Below are positions 9,410 to 19,317 of a stretch of DNA of 64,000 nt, piece after piece. The stretch is from positions 163,761 through 227,760 of the forward strand of contig JAFISE010000034.1 of assembly GCA_022560025.1 (NCBI GenBank), written 5' to 3'. Position 1 is the first letter of the stretch, and each line of letters begins with the position of its first letter. Below the pieces are notes generated by a model. It was not told the DNA's origin and did no database searches. It worked only from the letters and a program-made list of their open reading frames with translations. Source of the stretch: Stagonosporopsis chrysanthemi. Lineage: Eukaryota > Ascomycota > Dothideomycetes > Pleosporales > Didymellaceae. Made by a program: the position numbers and the translations under genes.

Positions 9410-11814
9410 ATGGAGGACGAGCCAGTGGCGTACTTTGAGGTCCGGCTGGCGGGCTGCAATCCCTTCAGTTTGTCAAGTTCCGCACTTGGCTAGATCAGAG
9501 CTCACATCTGCAGCTACGCATGGTACTATCGAAGTATGCGGCAATGAACAGTTCAAGCTTGGAAGAGGCGTGACGTGGTGAGAGTGGTCGTGGCTCGTCT
9601 GGTGTTGTTGCTGAAGCTAACGCGGACATCAGCCGCTACAGCTGGCACAACGACTTCACCATTTCCAGAGAACATCTCCGTATCCATTGCATTCTCTACG
9701 AACAAGATCCCAACTCTGCCATCGCCCCGTTCGTCTATGCCACTGATCTCTCGGCTAACGGCACTTATCTGAAGAAGAGCAACACAGCATGCACCGGATC
9801 TCAAGGTCGAGGTATCTCAATGAGCAACAAGGGCGGCTTCCTCCTCGATCACGGCGACGAGCTGCACCTGTCAGAGACCGTCACTCTGCTCTATCAGTCC
9901 CGTGGTGCAGTCAAACAGACCGCCCTCACCGCAACGCAGGAGCGCGAGAAGGCCATCCTCTCCTCTCGATACCTCATCACTGGCCGCCTGCTCGGCGAAG
10001 GCGCTTACGGCAAGGTACTCATTGGGATCGACCAAACTACACAGCGCCAGTTGGCATGCAAGCTGGTGACCCTCGAGAGGCACTACGACCGGCGCGCCGA
10101 TTTCCTTGGGCCTAACAACGATGGACCGTCGTCCTCCAGCCAAGCGATCAGACACATGCCCCCACGCGTCCAGAAATGTTTTCGTGAATTCGACATCCTC
10201 AAAGATGTCAGCCATCCCAATGTCGTCCAAGTACAGAAGATGTTCTGGAGCCGCAGCACTATCTACATATTCCAGGAGCTTGTGACTGGCGGTGACCTCT
10301 TTTCGTACATTGAGAACAGGCAAGGCAAGATCTCAAGCATCGAATCTGCAGTCATCATTCGACAAGTCTTGAAGGGTGTTGAGTATCTGCACGACCACGA
10401 CATTGTGCACCGCGATCTCAAGCCCGACAACATCTTGATGACCTCGCTCGACAACGGTGCGCGCGTTGTCATAACAGACTTTGGCCACGCACGGTTTCTG
10501 CCGAAAGCAAACATCCGGGCTGACCGTGCAAGCACCAAGCTGCAGCGCATGTTCAGTGTAGTGGGTACGGCGGAATATGCTGCGCCGGAGATTTACAGAG
10601 CGAACGAAGCCATCCCCGGCGCTTGGGGCTATTCTTTGGCTGTCGACATGTGGGCAATTGGGTCCGTTGCAGCAGCGATCCTTACGGGCCAGCTTTTGTT
10701 CACCTGTCGACGAGACGGCCCGTTCGAGGAAGACGCTCAACGTGTTATCATCAATCTTGCCGCCGAATGCGATCTGAGCATCCTCGACGACGAATACCAT
10801 CCTCTGTGGGGCGCAATCGCGTTTGCTCCGAAAGACTTCATCAAGCGCCTCCTGGTTCTGGATGAGGAAGACCGCATGTCCGCGACTGAAGCTTTGAACC
10901 ACGTTTGGTTCACGCACCCGATGATGGCGGCAGATTTCGAAGCCCAATACGAGCGATCTGTCAAGAACTGGCGTCCTCGCCAGAAGGATGAGCAGCTCAT
11001 CGAACAGATCAAGCAACCTGCTATGACTCCACCACCAGAAGGCGGGTCATTTGGTGATACACAGTCTCACTTCTTTCCTCCCATGGACCTACCAGCTCGA
11101 GCTGCACCGACGAATGTGAGCCAGCACACAAGCGATTCAGCTGTCGATCAGTTCGCCAGCCAGCCCGACCCCGCCTTCCAAAACGACAATAATGAAGTAC
11201 ATCAGTTCGATCACGCTGCCGAATTCACCCATTTCGACGTGACTTACGGGGCAGGCTCCAATTTATACTCTAACAGCCGACAGAAAAGCGTTCAGGGTGT
11301 CACCGAAGACCGCGCATCTCCTCAGATGCACAGAACTGCGACCGGTCAGCTCCACCGTGTAAGTACAACGACACGCGGTAAGTACTTCCGAAGGGAGATT
11401 GTGGATCTGGACGACCTCAACGCTTCAGTTGATGACTCTCGCGAGAGCGTGGAGTTCGACGAGTCAAGGGCTGAGCTTTCTGCTCATGAGGTCTCCCACC
11501 AAGAGGAGACAGTTCAGGTGCGCACAACGCCTTGCGACGATGGTGGACCGACCGATGGCGTGGAGCTATGGTGGCACCATCGTTATCCACAAACGCAATA
11601 CCACTATGACACACAGGCCGAGCCGATGACGCAGGACGAAGACGATGTTCTGGTGCAGGAGACACCTCCAGAGGTTTTGTCGAAGTATAGGCCTCTGCAC
11701 AGTTTCAGAATGGGTAACAATTCCGAGCACCACAGCAAACACTACCGTGTCCACGAGGCGTCCCTGGCTTACAAGGCCGCCAAGCCAAAGAAGGTCTATG
11801 GCCGACAACATTGA
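9410..11814 (+). CDS. FHA-domain serine/threonine protein kinase (Chk2/Mek1-like)
   Basis: Three exons, 9410-9467, 9514-9577 and 9633-11814, give 767 aa. Introns are 46 bp (GTTTGT donor) and 55 bp (GTGAGA donor, GCTAAC branch). The N-terminal ~130 residues form an FHA domain (FKLGRG, then FTISREHLRIHC, then ATDLSANGTYL). A protein kinase domain follows at ~150-430: glycine loop GEGAYGKV, catalytic lysine in QLACKLV, catalytic loop IVHRDLKPDN near residue 300, DFG as ITDFGHARFL, and TAEYAAPEIY. All key residues are present, so it should be active. FHA-then-kinase order is that of Cds1/Chk2/Rad53 and meiotic Mek1, acting in DNA-damage or meiotic checkpoints; the window cannot say which. The ~330-residue tail is low complexity. 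The first exon is the least certain part. Confidence 0.85.
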
Positions 11815-11903
11815 CCTACTGAATTTATCTCCCACTAATCTATGACGACAACTTCGCAGGGCCATGTTTATTGTCATGTGTCATTCGACCTCAGTCTACA
11901 ATA

Positions 11904-12623
11904 CTATGAATGAAGAAGGTTTTCGTCCCCATTGCGCTGCTCACTGTGACGAGGCACGTGGCGTATCATTAGAGGCTGCTTGTGTACAGGTCCACCATAC
12001 GAGCTGAAGTCAATATCCATCACCTCGACATCCTCGAAACCATGCTTCTTGTAAAAAGGATGTCCTTTCGTGCTGGACTCCAGATAGATCGGCAGACCCA
12101 GCTCATCCGCTTTATGCTTCCCCCACTTCATCAGCGCACTTCCGGCACCGCGTCCTTGATATTCAGGGGCTGTGTGTAGCATGTGAAGGTCTACGACAGT
12201 CAGCAAACACGGAAGTGAGTACTCTAAAGTTCACAGCATACACATATGCGGCCGAGTACCCATGATCTCCTTTTTCTTCTCCATCATCCCGCCAAAGAAC
12301 ACCTTGCACGCCTCTGGATTCGTGCCAGGACCAAACTCCAGCTTCCTGATCGGGATCTGGGTTTCCTCTGGGGTCTTGTAAATGTGCCACTTCACGAAAG
12401 CAACTGTGTCCCCGGATGCCATGTCGATGGCTTGGATGTAGATGGCCGTGGGATCATCCTTACGCATCTGGATCAGCTGCTCGACGCGCTTTCGCCGCAC
12501 ATATGGAGGAAAGGGACCACAGAAGAGGATGGGATTGAGGTCGTTGTCAGCGTAGGCGGCGCCTTCGATGATGCATGCTCGGCGGAGCTCAGCATCATGT
12601 ATGTGGCGGACGATGATTGACAT
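11904..12623 (-). CDS. GNAT-family N-acetyltransferase
   Basis: Two exons, 12623-12242 and 12190-11904, separated by a 51-bp intron (GTATGC donor, GCTGAC branch, GTAG acceptor), give 222 aa. The second exon carries the acetyl-CoA-binding motif A of GNAT enzymes: LHMLHTAPEYQGRGAGSALM (the Q/RxxGxG/A loop is QGRGAG), followed by GLPIYLESSTKGHPFYKKHG, typical of small-molecule or peptide acetyltransferases in fungi. The first exon supplies beta strands with an acidic patch and KWHIYKTPE. The substrate is unknown. The gene ends 89 bp from the convergent FHA kinase gene. Confidence 0.88.
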
Positions 12624-14234
12624 GTTGGACCTGGGATTGACTGCGAAAGAGTCGCGGACTGTCTTGAGTAAGATGTAAATAGATGCCTAATGGCTGCATG
12701 ACTAAGCGAGCTAGCTGTGTCGGCGACATCGCCCTTCCGCCCTTCTCACGACGTCCCTCATCCGTCCATCTATTAAACGCCATTGACCATCTCCGAATCG
12801 CCATTCTGAAAATAAGAGGGAGGTCGCGTGTGCTTCTCAGAGTGCAATCCCGCAACTACACGGCTTCCTGCTCGATGTTGGCCCTGTAGGTACGGCCTTC
12901 AGTCCTCCCTCGAGCTTATCGACGACTTCCTCGACTGGTCGTCTTCCGCAAGTACCTGTTGATGTGAGTGCTCGCGTTCCATAAGTTTGACGCATCATAC
13001 CTGTCTCGCGCGCGCTACAATCCCCTCGGCGGCGAGAATCGCGTAGGTCTTCCCGTGAGGCAGAGTCTGGTATGCCATATCCTGGTCAGCCCAGCTGCGT
13101 CTCCTTCTTTGCCGTCGAGTCTGTGAGACGTTGAGGTGCTGTGGGCGGTCAGCAGTCCGTCTTCGAGCATCTGGCGGGGAGCGCTACCTGCTTGCACTCA
13201 TCCATTGCGCTAAACCTCCTCGCCAGCGATGTGCTCGGATCGGCTACAGTCGCCATGTTGTAAGTCGATCTTCTTAAGTGGGATATATGTGTCAAGACCG
13301 AAGGTCAGGGGTATGAAGTAGTAGAAAAGAGAGTAGGGTGAAGAGTCCAGCAGTGGATCCTTGTGCGCTCCGCCTTGTTCTGTGATACGCGCAATTCTAC
13401 ATCCAAAACAGCAGCTCAGGGTTTGTGAGCACCGAATTGTGAACGCGACGGTAAGGTATGAGATTTTTGGGATACGCAGATTGGTCTCCATATGATCCCT
13501 GCGCCGATCCCGCAGGTTCCGAGAATACTCCTTTTTCTACATCCATTCTACAAGTCATTGTCATCACGTGTGTAGAGCCTGCGTACTTGGGCACAATCGT
13601 TGCAAGACCGTCGTGGATGTATAGTGCTCTTCATGAAACGAGGCCTCACATTGGAGAGCGAAATTTGCAGAGACGTCTGCACTCCCACCACATTCGCGAG
13701 TTGCAGTCGAGTCATCAAGCTTAGGTCCTGAGGCACATCTTGTTGGTCTTGATTCACTTGATAGAAAGACACGTGGATTATGGAGCTTGTTGGTTCCAGA
13801 GGATCAGTGAGTACCCGGACCGTACAGCATGCGGTGTTACACCATCTATCTGTCAAGCCTTGTCCAGGAATCACGTTGGCGAACGACTCAGGATGCATTC
13901 AGCCGCGTTTCCATGGCGGAGACGAGCGACGTTGCTGACCATGCTGAAATACCTCCCTGTGTTGTCCAGACCACTCAGCGCCACGCTGAAATACACCATG
14001 CTCGCCAGTGAGTATTGACTTGCTTCCTTAGATACCACAGGCGTCCTTGAGAGAATGGCTTGCTTCTATGTTTGGCGCCGCAGTCTTTTGATCATAGCAC
14101 GCGATCTCTAACGAACTTTTGTGTGTGCTGTAATGGCAAACAAAGCCACTATAAAGAGCAGGCCGCTGCGGGCTCATCTAGTCAGGGCAAGGGACTTTCA
14201 TCACTGGTTTACACACACGTTCAGCACCTTATAA
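12624..14234. other. Gene-free stretch between GNAT gene and orphan island
   Basis: ORFs in both strands are short and lack recognisable domains, codon bias or linked splice sites. It includes the promoter of the GNAT gene. I see no RNA gene or repeat. Confidence 0.45.
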
Positions 14235-14420
14235 CCGCACCGCTCCGGCAAGGCGCCCGCACCATGGTCCGCATCTGGGAAAGTCGTGGACCAAGTGCTG
14301 GAGCAATTCGCGAAGACTATGATATCAGAGAGCAGGGCGTTGACGGCGGCTGACGGCGACATGGTGAGTGCAGACGCGCCATTGAAGAAGAACCACATGA
14401 CAGATGAGCACATCTGTTAG
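14235..14420 (+). pseudogene. Possible isolated 3' exon or gene remnant
   Basis: One frame is open for 61 codons after a TAA at 14232 and reads like real protein with strong GC3 (GKVVDQVLEQFAKTMISES, then GDMVSADAPLKKNHMTDEHI). It lacks a usable ATG at its beginning, so it could be the last exon of a spliced gene or a remnant. No family is recognised. Confidence 0.25.
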
Positions 14421-14640
14421 ATCTTTGAAGTTCTCAAGAGTCTATTCGGACGACGTTGTTGACCAATCTGACTTCCCGAACACCTCCACATTGCTGTCGC
14501 ATCCAGGCTCAGTGGGATCATAGCCACACGTCCAGTGTTGAACTCCAAGCCTGCCTGTATGGCCTGGCAACAACAAGCTCAAGGACTGTCGCCCGCAATC
14601 AAGCAACGCCCCGGCTTCTATATATATCCGCCGCTACAAT

Positions 14641-14805
14641 CAACGCACTCAATCTGACCAGCACCTCAACCACCGCCTCGTCTACGCGGGCATCGACCAA
14701 TCCTCACAACATCAGTTGGACCAAACAGCTCTCTACCACCTATACCCGGAGACACCAGAAAACTTGCACGTCCAGAGTGTGCCAATGTACCGTCCTGGGT
14801 GTTTT
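14641..14805 (+). pseudogene. Partial inverted copy of the zinc-knuckle gene at 20.3-20.5 kb
   Basis: In the frame containing CAACGCACTCAATCTGAC this segment reads LVYAGIDQSSQHQLDQTALY, then HLYPETPENLHVQSVPMYRP. The minus-strand gene at 20310-20470 reads IYAGTDQSTQHQLDQTALQ, then HLYPETPENLHAQTVPMYHP. The nucleotide sequences are likewise near-identical over about 120 bp. Both sides then diverge: the downstream residues CFLPMRRVNRSP do not continue the gene, and no zinc-knuckle cysteines follow. It is therefore a fragment, in inverted orientation relative to the fuller copy. Confidence 0.7.
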
Positions 14806-15592
14806 TTGCCGATGCGTCGGGTGAACAGATCTCCGGCGGCGTTGGTTTGCCACCACATGTTGTTGAAGGAGGCAGCCGCTTGGCCAATGACCTTTGGGTT
14901 CTTCCGACGCCTGGTCTTCGTGATGTTGAGGTATTTTCTGTACCCCTTTGGTTGATAACCAGAGTTTTCGAGCAGCTCAGACGTAGCGTCCACATTCCGT
15001 CGCAGGTCGAGGTCGTTGCCGCTGGCGAGACGGCCGTCATCGTTCTTGGAATCCTCAAGCCTGCGTAGCGGGCTTCCTGGAAGAGTGACTCCGGAATGAG
15101 ATAGCCGACGTCTACAGAGCATTGAGCGCATGGTATGGACACAGTTTGGCGTGCGGTAGTCGGGTGCGTCCTGCCATACAGGCCAAGGTGAGGTCCACGC
15201 TGTTCGTGCATCTGGCATGCACGTATCAGTGGGAGCCTGCTTCATCGCATTGAAGCGACTTCACAATCAACAACGTTCCAGCTTCGCAGTATGTGGAAGG
15301 CTCGCAGCCTCCTGTTACTGCGGTCTTGGCTTCCCTTAAGCCCAAGGTAATGAACTCTAGATAATCTGGTGGATATTTGGTATTGCAGCAAGAGCTATAT
15401 TCCCCAGTATCTGCCTGTCAGACATGCACAAGAAGTGCACGTATGGGCCCGCGCAACGCGATTTCCCATTTATGCTGGGTAGGCTATGTGTGCTCTGTTA
15501 GCGCAGATTGTCTCGATGGGGGAGCGCTCCTTCCTCCTGATTTCCCTCACCTTCAACCCTCACCTTCGACGTTGTGGTCACACGTCAACACC
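14806..15592. other. Non-coding or unassigned stretch upstream of the 467-aa gene
   Basis: A 170-aa minus-strand ORF (14733-15245) overlaps the duplicated fragment antisense. It has some protein-like stretches but no family match, and I do not call it. The last 100 bp carry pyrimidine-rich CTTCAACCCTCACC tracts before the ATG at 15593 and are the likely promoter/leader of that gene. Confidence 0.4.
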
Positions 15593-16996
15593 ATGACCGT
15601 TCTCAAAGATATTCTCGATCATCGAGAATCTCTCATCCAAAAATTCCCACATCTCCGTGACCTTGTGACGGAGAGCGAAGATGACTCGGTCAATCCAGTC
15701 AGACTCCTTGAACGATCGGAGACAATAAAATCCACCATTCAAAGTCTGCCCCAAGACTTTGCCATACATGAAGCCACTCCAATTGATGGAGATGAGCTCT
15801 TCGATTCTATCGCCGCCCTAAGCGACACTATGAACGACCTCATTTTCACAGCAAGGACGACCCGAGATGAAGCTGTCCCTGACGATACCATGATTCAAGA
15901 AAAACGATCAAATAATCAAGAGCCTCTGCTTCTACTCTACGTCAGGGATCGGGATGGCGGCGGTACCCCTGGTGGTCATGAAGATTACTCAGAGGCAGAA
16001 CAGTCACCAAGTTCCTCGAACCGACGCAAAAGGCGTGGAATCTTCGGAAAGCACGATCAAGTGTCTCAGAATCAGCTGAGATATGACCGCGGGGTTTCAA
16101 TCCGGTCGCAAGACAACGAAAGAAGGATTTCCAATCCCGGAGAAGTGACAAGAAAGCCACAGCGAATCCCTGATGGCATCAGGACACCTAACCATAACGC
16201 CAACAGACGCGGCTATGTTCTAGCGAACCCTTTCCTCAATAACGCATCTGCATATAGCGCCTCGACTATTTTGGGGCAATCCGACGAGGAGATTGAGCCA
16301 GAAGGTGAAGTCAGAAACACGACATTCCACGACCGTCGCAATAATAATTTCAGGCGTACACTTCCTTCAAATGAAGACTTCAGCGACTGGAACAACAAAG
16401 GGCCCCCAGATGAGAACGACCCTAGCATGGATACTGCTACAGAAGCGACTTCTCCGTGGGTCATGCAGCAAGTCTACCACGCCAACAACAACAAAACACG
16501 CCTTAAAAGAAAACAAGCTCCTTTTGAGGATGCATCGGACCGTCTTGCGAAGCCGGCCGTCAAGAAACTCAAGCTCAAGACGAAGACTGTACCTCCACTT
16601 GCACTATTCATCTTTGTACCTGATGATGGCATAAAGCCTCTCGACTCTCTACCCAAATCGCTCTGCAAGCGACTTTCAACCTGGCTAGACATGCTTCTGA
16701 CTGCGGAGAAGTACCGTGATCAAGCATGCCGAAAATTGGCCACAGAAAACCAAGACACCATCATCAAGTCCGGCGTATGTATCGGCAAACACATCATGTG
16801 GAGAGGCTCCCAGAAACGAGCGGCTCCCTCTGACTTCGCGTGTAAGACATGTTGCGACGCACCTGAGTCTCGCCCATGCGTCAGACTCGTTCGAAATCAA
16901 ACAGAGACACCCATTCTCATGTTATATCCGCGACCTGAATACCGTCGCCCAAGCGGATCCTCATGGAAAGATGCTGGGTACTGGCTGGGAGCCTAG
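15593..16996 (+). CDS. Fungal hypothetical protein with cysteine-bearing C-terminal module (467 aa)
   Basis: Intact single-exon ORF. The frame is open upstream to about 15377, but the ATG at 15593 follows a pyrimidine-rich leader and begins a coherent protein (MTVLKDILDHRESLIQKFP). The middle (about residues 120-330) is hydrophilic and probably disordered, with basic RRKRRG patches and NLS-like KKLKLKTK. The C-terminal ~110 residues look folded: LPKSLCKRLSTWLDMLLTAE, then CKTCCDAPESRPCVRL, then YPRPEYR and SSWKDAGYWLGA. The CxxCC...C pattern may bind metal. The family name is unknown to me; I infer a nuclear protein from the basic patches. It lies beside several broken orphan genes but is itself intact. 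Confidence 0.6.
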   Translation: MTVLKDILDHRESLIQKFPHLRDLVTESEDDSVNPVRLLERSETIKSTIQSLPQDFAIHEATPIDGDELFDSIAALSDTMNDLIFTARTTRDEAVPDDTMIQEKRSNNQEPLLLLYVRDRDGGGTPGGHEDYSEAEQSPSSSNRRKRRGIFGKHDQVSQNQLRYDRGVSIRSQDNERRISNPGEVTRKPQRIPDGIRTPNHNANRRGYVLANPFLNNASAYSASTILGQSDEEIEPEGEVRNTTFHDRRNNNFRRTLPSNEDFSDWNNKGPPDENDPSMDTATEATSPWVMQQVYHANNNKTRLKRKQAPFEDASDRLAKPAVKKLKLKTKTVPPLALFIFVPDDGIKPLDSLPKSLCKRLSTWLDMLLTAEKYRDQACRKLATENQDTIIKSGVCIGKHIMWRGSQKRAAPSDFACKTCCDAPESRPCVRLVRNQTETPILMLYPRPEYRRPSGSSWKDAGYWLGA

Positions 16997-17046
16997 GAAA
17001 TTTTTCGGTTTATCTGCTGGCCTTCTGTCGGTCACTTTGGTCGACG

Positions 17047-17161
17047 TCTTTCTTCGCTAGTCTCTCTGGGTAGCATCTCCACCTGCCGGCCACACGGGCG
17101 GCATCTTCCTTTGCTAGTCTATCTGAGTAGCATCTTCCTCTGCCGGCCACACAGGGCGGTA
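17047..17161. repeat. Two-copy 57-58 bp tandem repeat downstream of the 467-aa gene
   Basis: Units 17047-17103 and 17104-17161 share GCTAGTCT.TCTG.GTAGCATCT and CTGCCGGCCACAC with about ten differences. They lie within 60 bp of the stop codon, probably in the 3' UTR. Confidence 0.75.
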
Positions 17162-17615
17162 TCTTTCATCTGTTTACGTTCTGTGATGGTAAATGAGTTT
17201 GTGTCAACAACGACCCAGGTGGCAATTCTACTGTATCTAATAAAATATTTGTCAAGCAGGGCATCGAAATGTGACCATGACTTGAGTATGGAAACCCATG
17301 TCGCAATATAGTCCCCCACTCCGCATGGTCTGCGTGAAGAAGTTACTGATGCCACGCTGAGCCTTGGCTACATTAATATGCGCCCGAGAGGAAACAGTAC
17401 CCGCTCAAAACTCACGACAGGATGGTTACATTTCACAGTGAGGGTGTGTCGGCGAAGTGACGTCGCCGTCGGCCACGTGCTGGCGCTCGTTTGCTTGGCG
17501 CACAGTCATTATAATTGTAGTCGCACTCGCCAACCAGTCACCCACCGCCTCATCATAGCAATATATGGTAACGTAATACTGCTGCCAGAACACAAGCCAG
17601 TACTTACACGTGTAG
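17162..17615. other. Intergenic region upstream of the exon-duplication gene
   Basis: Small AT-rich tract, no convincing ORF. It probably holds the promoter of the gene starting at 17616. Confidence 0.4.
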
Positions 17616-18665
17616 ATGAGCGAACATTCCCCATCCTCTCGGGCCCCTATGGGGTCACCTCAAGCGCCGCAAGGTATGTGCCACCGCGTCCCTGTTACGG
17701 GCTCTTGACTGACCATTGCAGGCACCAACAATTCGGCTCAACAGCCCAACAACACAGCCCCAGCGGCTCAAGCGGCCTCTGGTCAGAACCAGGCTCAACA
17801 GACACCAACCCATTCAACTGCCGCTACGCACGGCCAAACCAACGAGCCTTGTGAGTAACAAATGAGAGATCTGTTCAATGTTTAGCTAACGAAAGATAAA
17901 GATTTCCCAGAGGATCAGGCTGTAGTTGACAGAGTCTTGTCAAGGCACATGCCTTGGTTTAAGAAGAGCTCTCAGGATACCCTCCGCGACCCTAGCGTGA
18001 AACCGGTGTTTATCGTACCCGCTTTCTTCGAAATCATCTACACCTATCCAGAGGTACAAGCTGCCTGGGCCTTAATTGCTTAAGACTACTACCGAGCGTG
18101 GAATGCATACAATGCGCACCAGGCCAAACTGTCTATTGCCCCCACCGCTCAGCCTGGCGCAGCCTCTACGCGTCAGAATCAAGCTCAACAATCTCAATTT
18201 CAATCAGCCAGCACTCTGCTCGGCCAACAAGACCCGCCTCGTAAGTAACGATATTCAGACCTGCTCAATATCTAGCTAATGGAGGTCAAAGGTACCCAGG
18301 GCCAGATAAACTATATCAACAAGTTTCTGGCGGAGCAGATCCCTTGGTTCAGAGATCGCTCTCAGGCCACTCTCCGCGATCCTAGCCTTAAGCCGGTGTA
18401 CGTCACCCCTGAGGTCATGGATCTCATCCATAAGTACCACGAGTTAGAAGCCGCCTGGCTTCCTATCGCCAGAGCATATTACCAAGCGTGGAGTGCATAC
18501 AATGCGCATCAGAAGATTCCCGCCGCTGCATCCGCCACTCCGCCCGGCACAGCGTCCGCGCCCCAGATCACTGCCCTCCTACCGGCGCAAGGCAAACCAA
18601 CCAACCAGAAATCTCCTGCTCTGGAGACATTGCTTGGTATCGGACAATCCAGATGGAGGAATTAG
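17616..18665 (+). pseudogene. Orphan gene made of a tandemly duplicated exon-intron module, with an in-frame TAA in the first copy
   Basis: Exons 17616-17673, 17722-17850, 17902-18240 and 18292-18665 join in frame. Introns are 48, 51 and 51 bp with GTATGT, GTGAGT and GTAAGT donors. Exons 1-2 encode a short Q/A/N/T-rich leader. Exon 3 (VVDRVLSRHMPWFKKSSQ, DTLRDPSVKPVF, AWNAYNAHQ) and exon 4 (YINKFLAEQIPWFRDRSQ, ATLRDPSLKPVY, AWSAYNAHQ) are copies of one ~65-residue module. The introns before them are also similar in sequence and both interrupt phase 1, so the duplication included the intron. In exon 3 a TAA at 18081-18083 interrupts the frame where copy 2 has an arginine codon. As it stands, translation yields 122 aa. 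The intact second module could start from an in-frame ATG at 18279. Function unknown. Confidence 0.7.
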
Positions 18666-19317
18666 CCAAAGGATTTGAATCTTCGGCTAGATTGAGCTCC
18701 CTGTTCCCAGTCATCTGAGTGAGCATGGGAGTCTTGTGTCTATACTATCTCGGTCACTCGGACGAGCACATCTAGGATTACTTGGTTGCTGGTCTTTCGA
18801 GCAGCTATCGATACTGTGATCAGCTGGCTTCTCGGGCAGCTTCACTCTCTATATAGCTAGTTGCTCTGCTCTTGCTTGCCAATCATGGTAGCATATAGGC
18901 CGGCATGTACATAGTCAAAAATTAATTGTCAGCATCCTTCTCTTGTGCCACGTCGGCTGCATACCTAAAATCTACCGACTTCGAGGGTCTCCAGCCTATG
19001 TCGGTGTTATCTTGGAGAGGAAACATCGCACTCTATGTCCTGGTCTCTTGGGCGAGCCTACCTGTAGGACTATTCCGCCATCAACTGTCTCGTGAGTCAG
19101 GGTTCTATTGACACGTATCAATAGCCACGTCCGGATTTGACTGCGCTGCTTGCTTGGGATGAAGATGTAGCGAATATGCAAGTCAAATACGTTCTCTTCT
19201 GATTTTAAATTGTTGTGTCTCCCCTAGAACTATGTAAAACTGTGAGATTTGCGTGAAGTTTACGTATCGGCGGCTCTTGTGCTGTGTCGTAGCAGCTTTG
19301 CTTACTGAGAAGTTCCT
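18666..19317. other. Intergenic, nothing recognised
   Basis: Moderately AT-rich, with no ORF showing coding features. It separates two decaying orphan genes with convergent 3' ends. Confidence 0.45.

Noticed and set aside
14666..15245. Two overlapping minus-strand ORFs of 170-181 aa
   Set aside because: They overlap the duplicated zinc-knuckle fragment antisense and no family is recognisable; a real gene is possible but unsupported.
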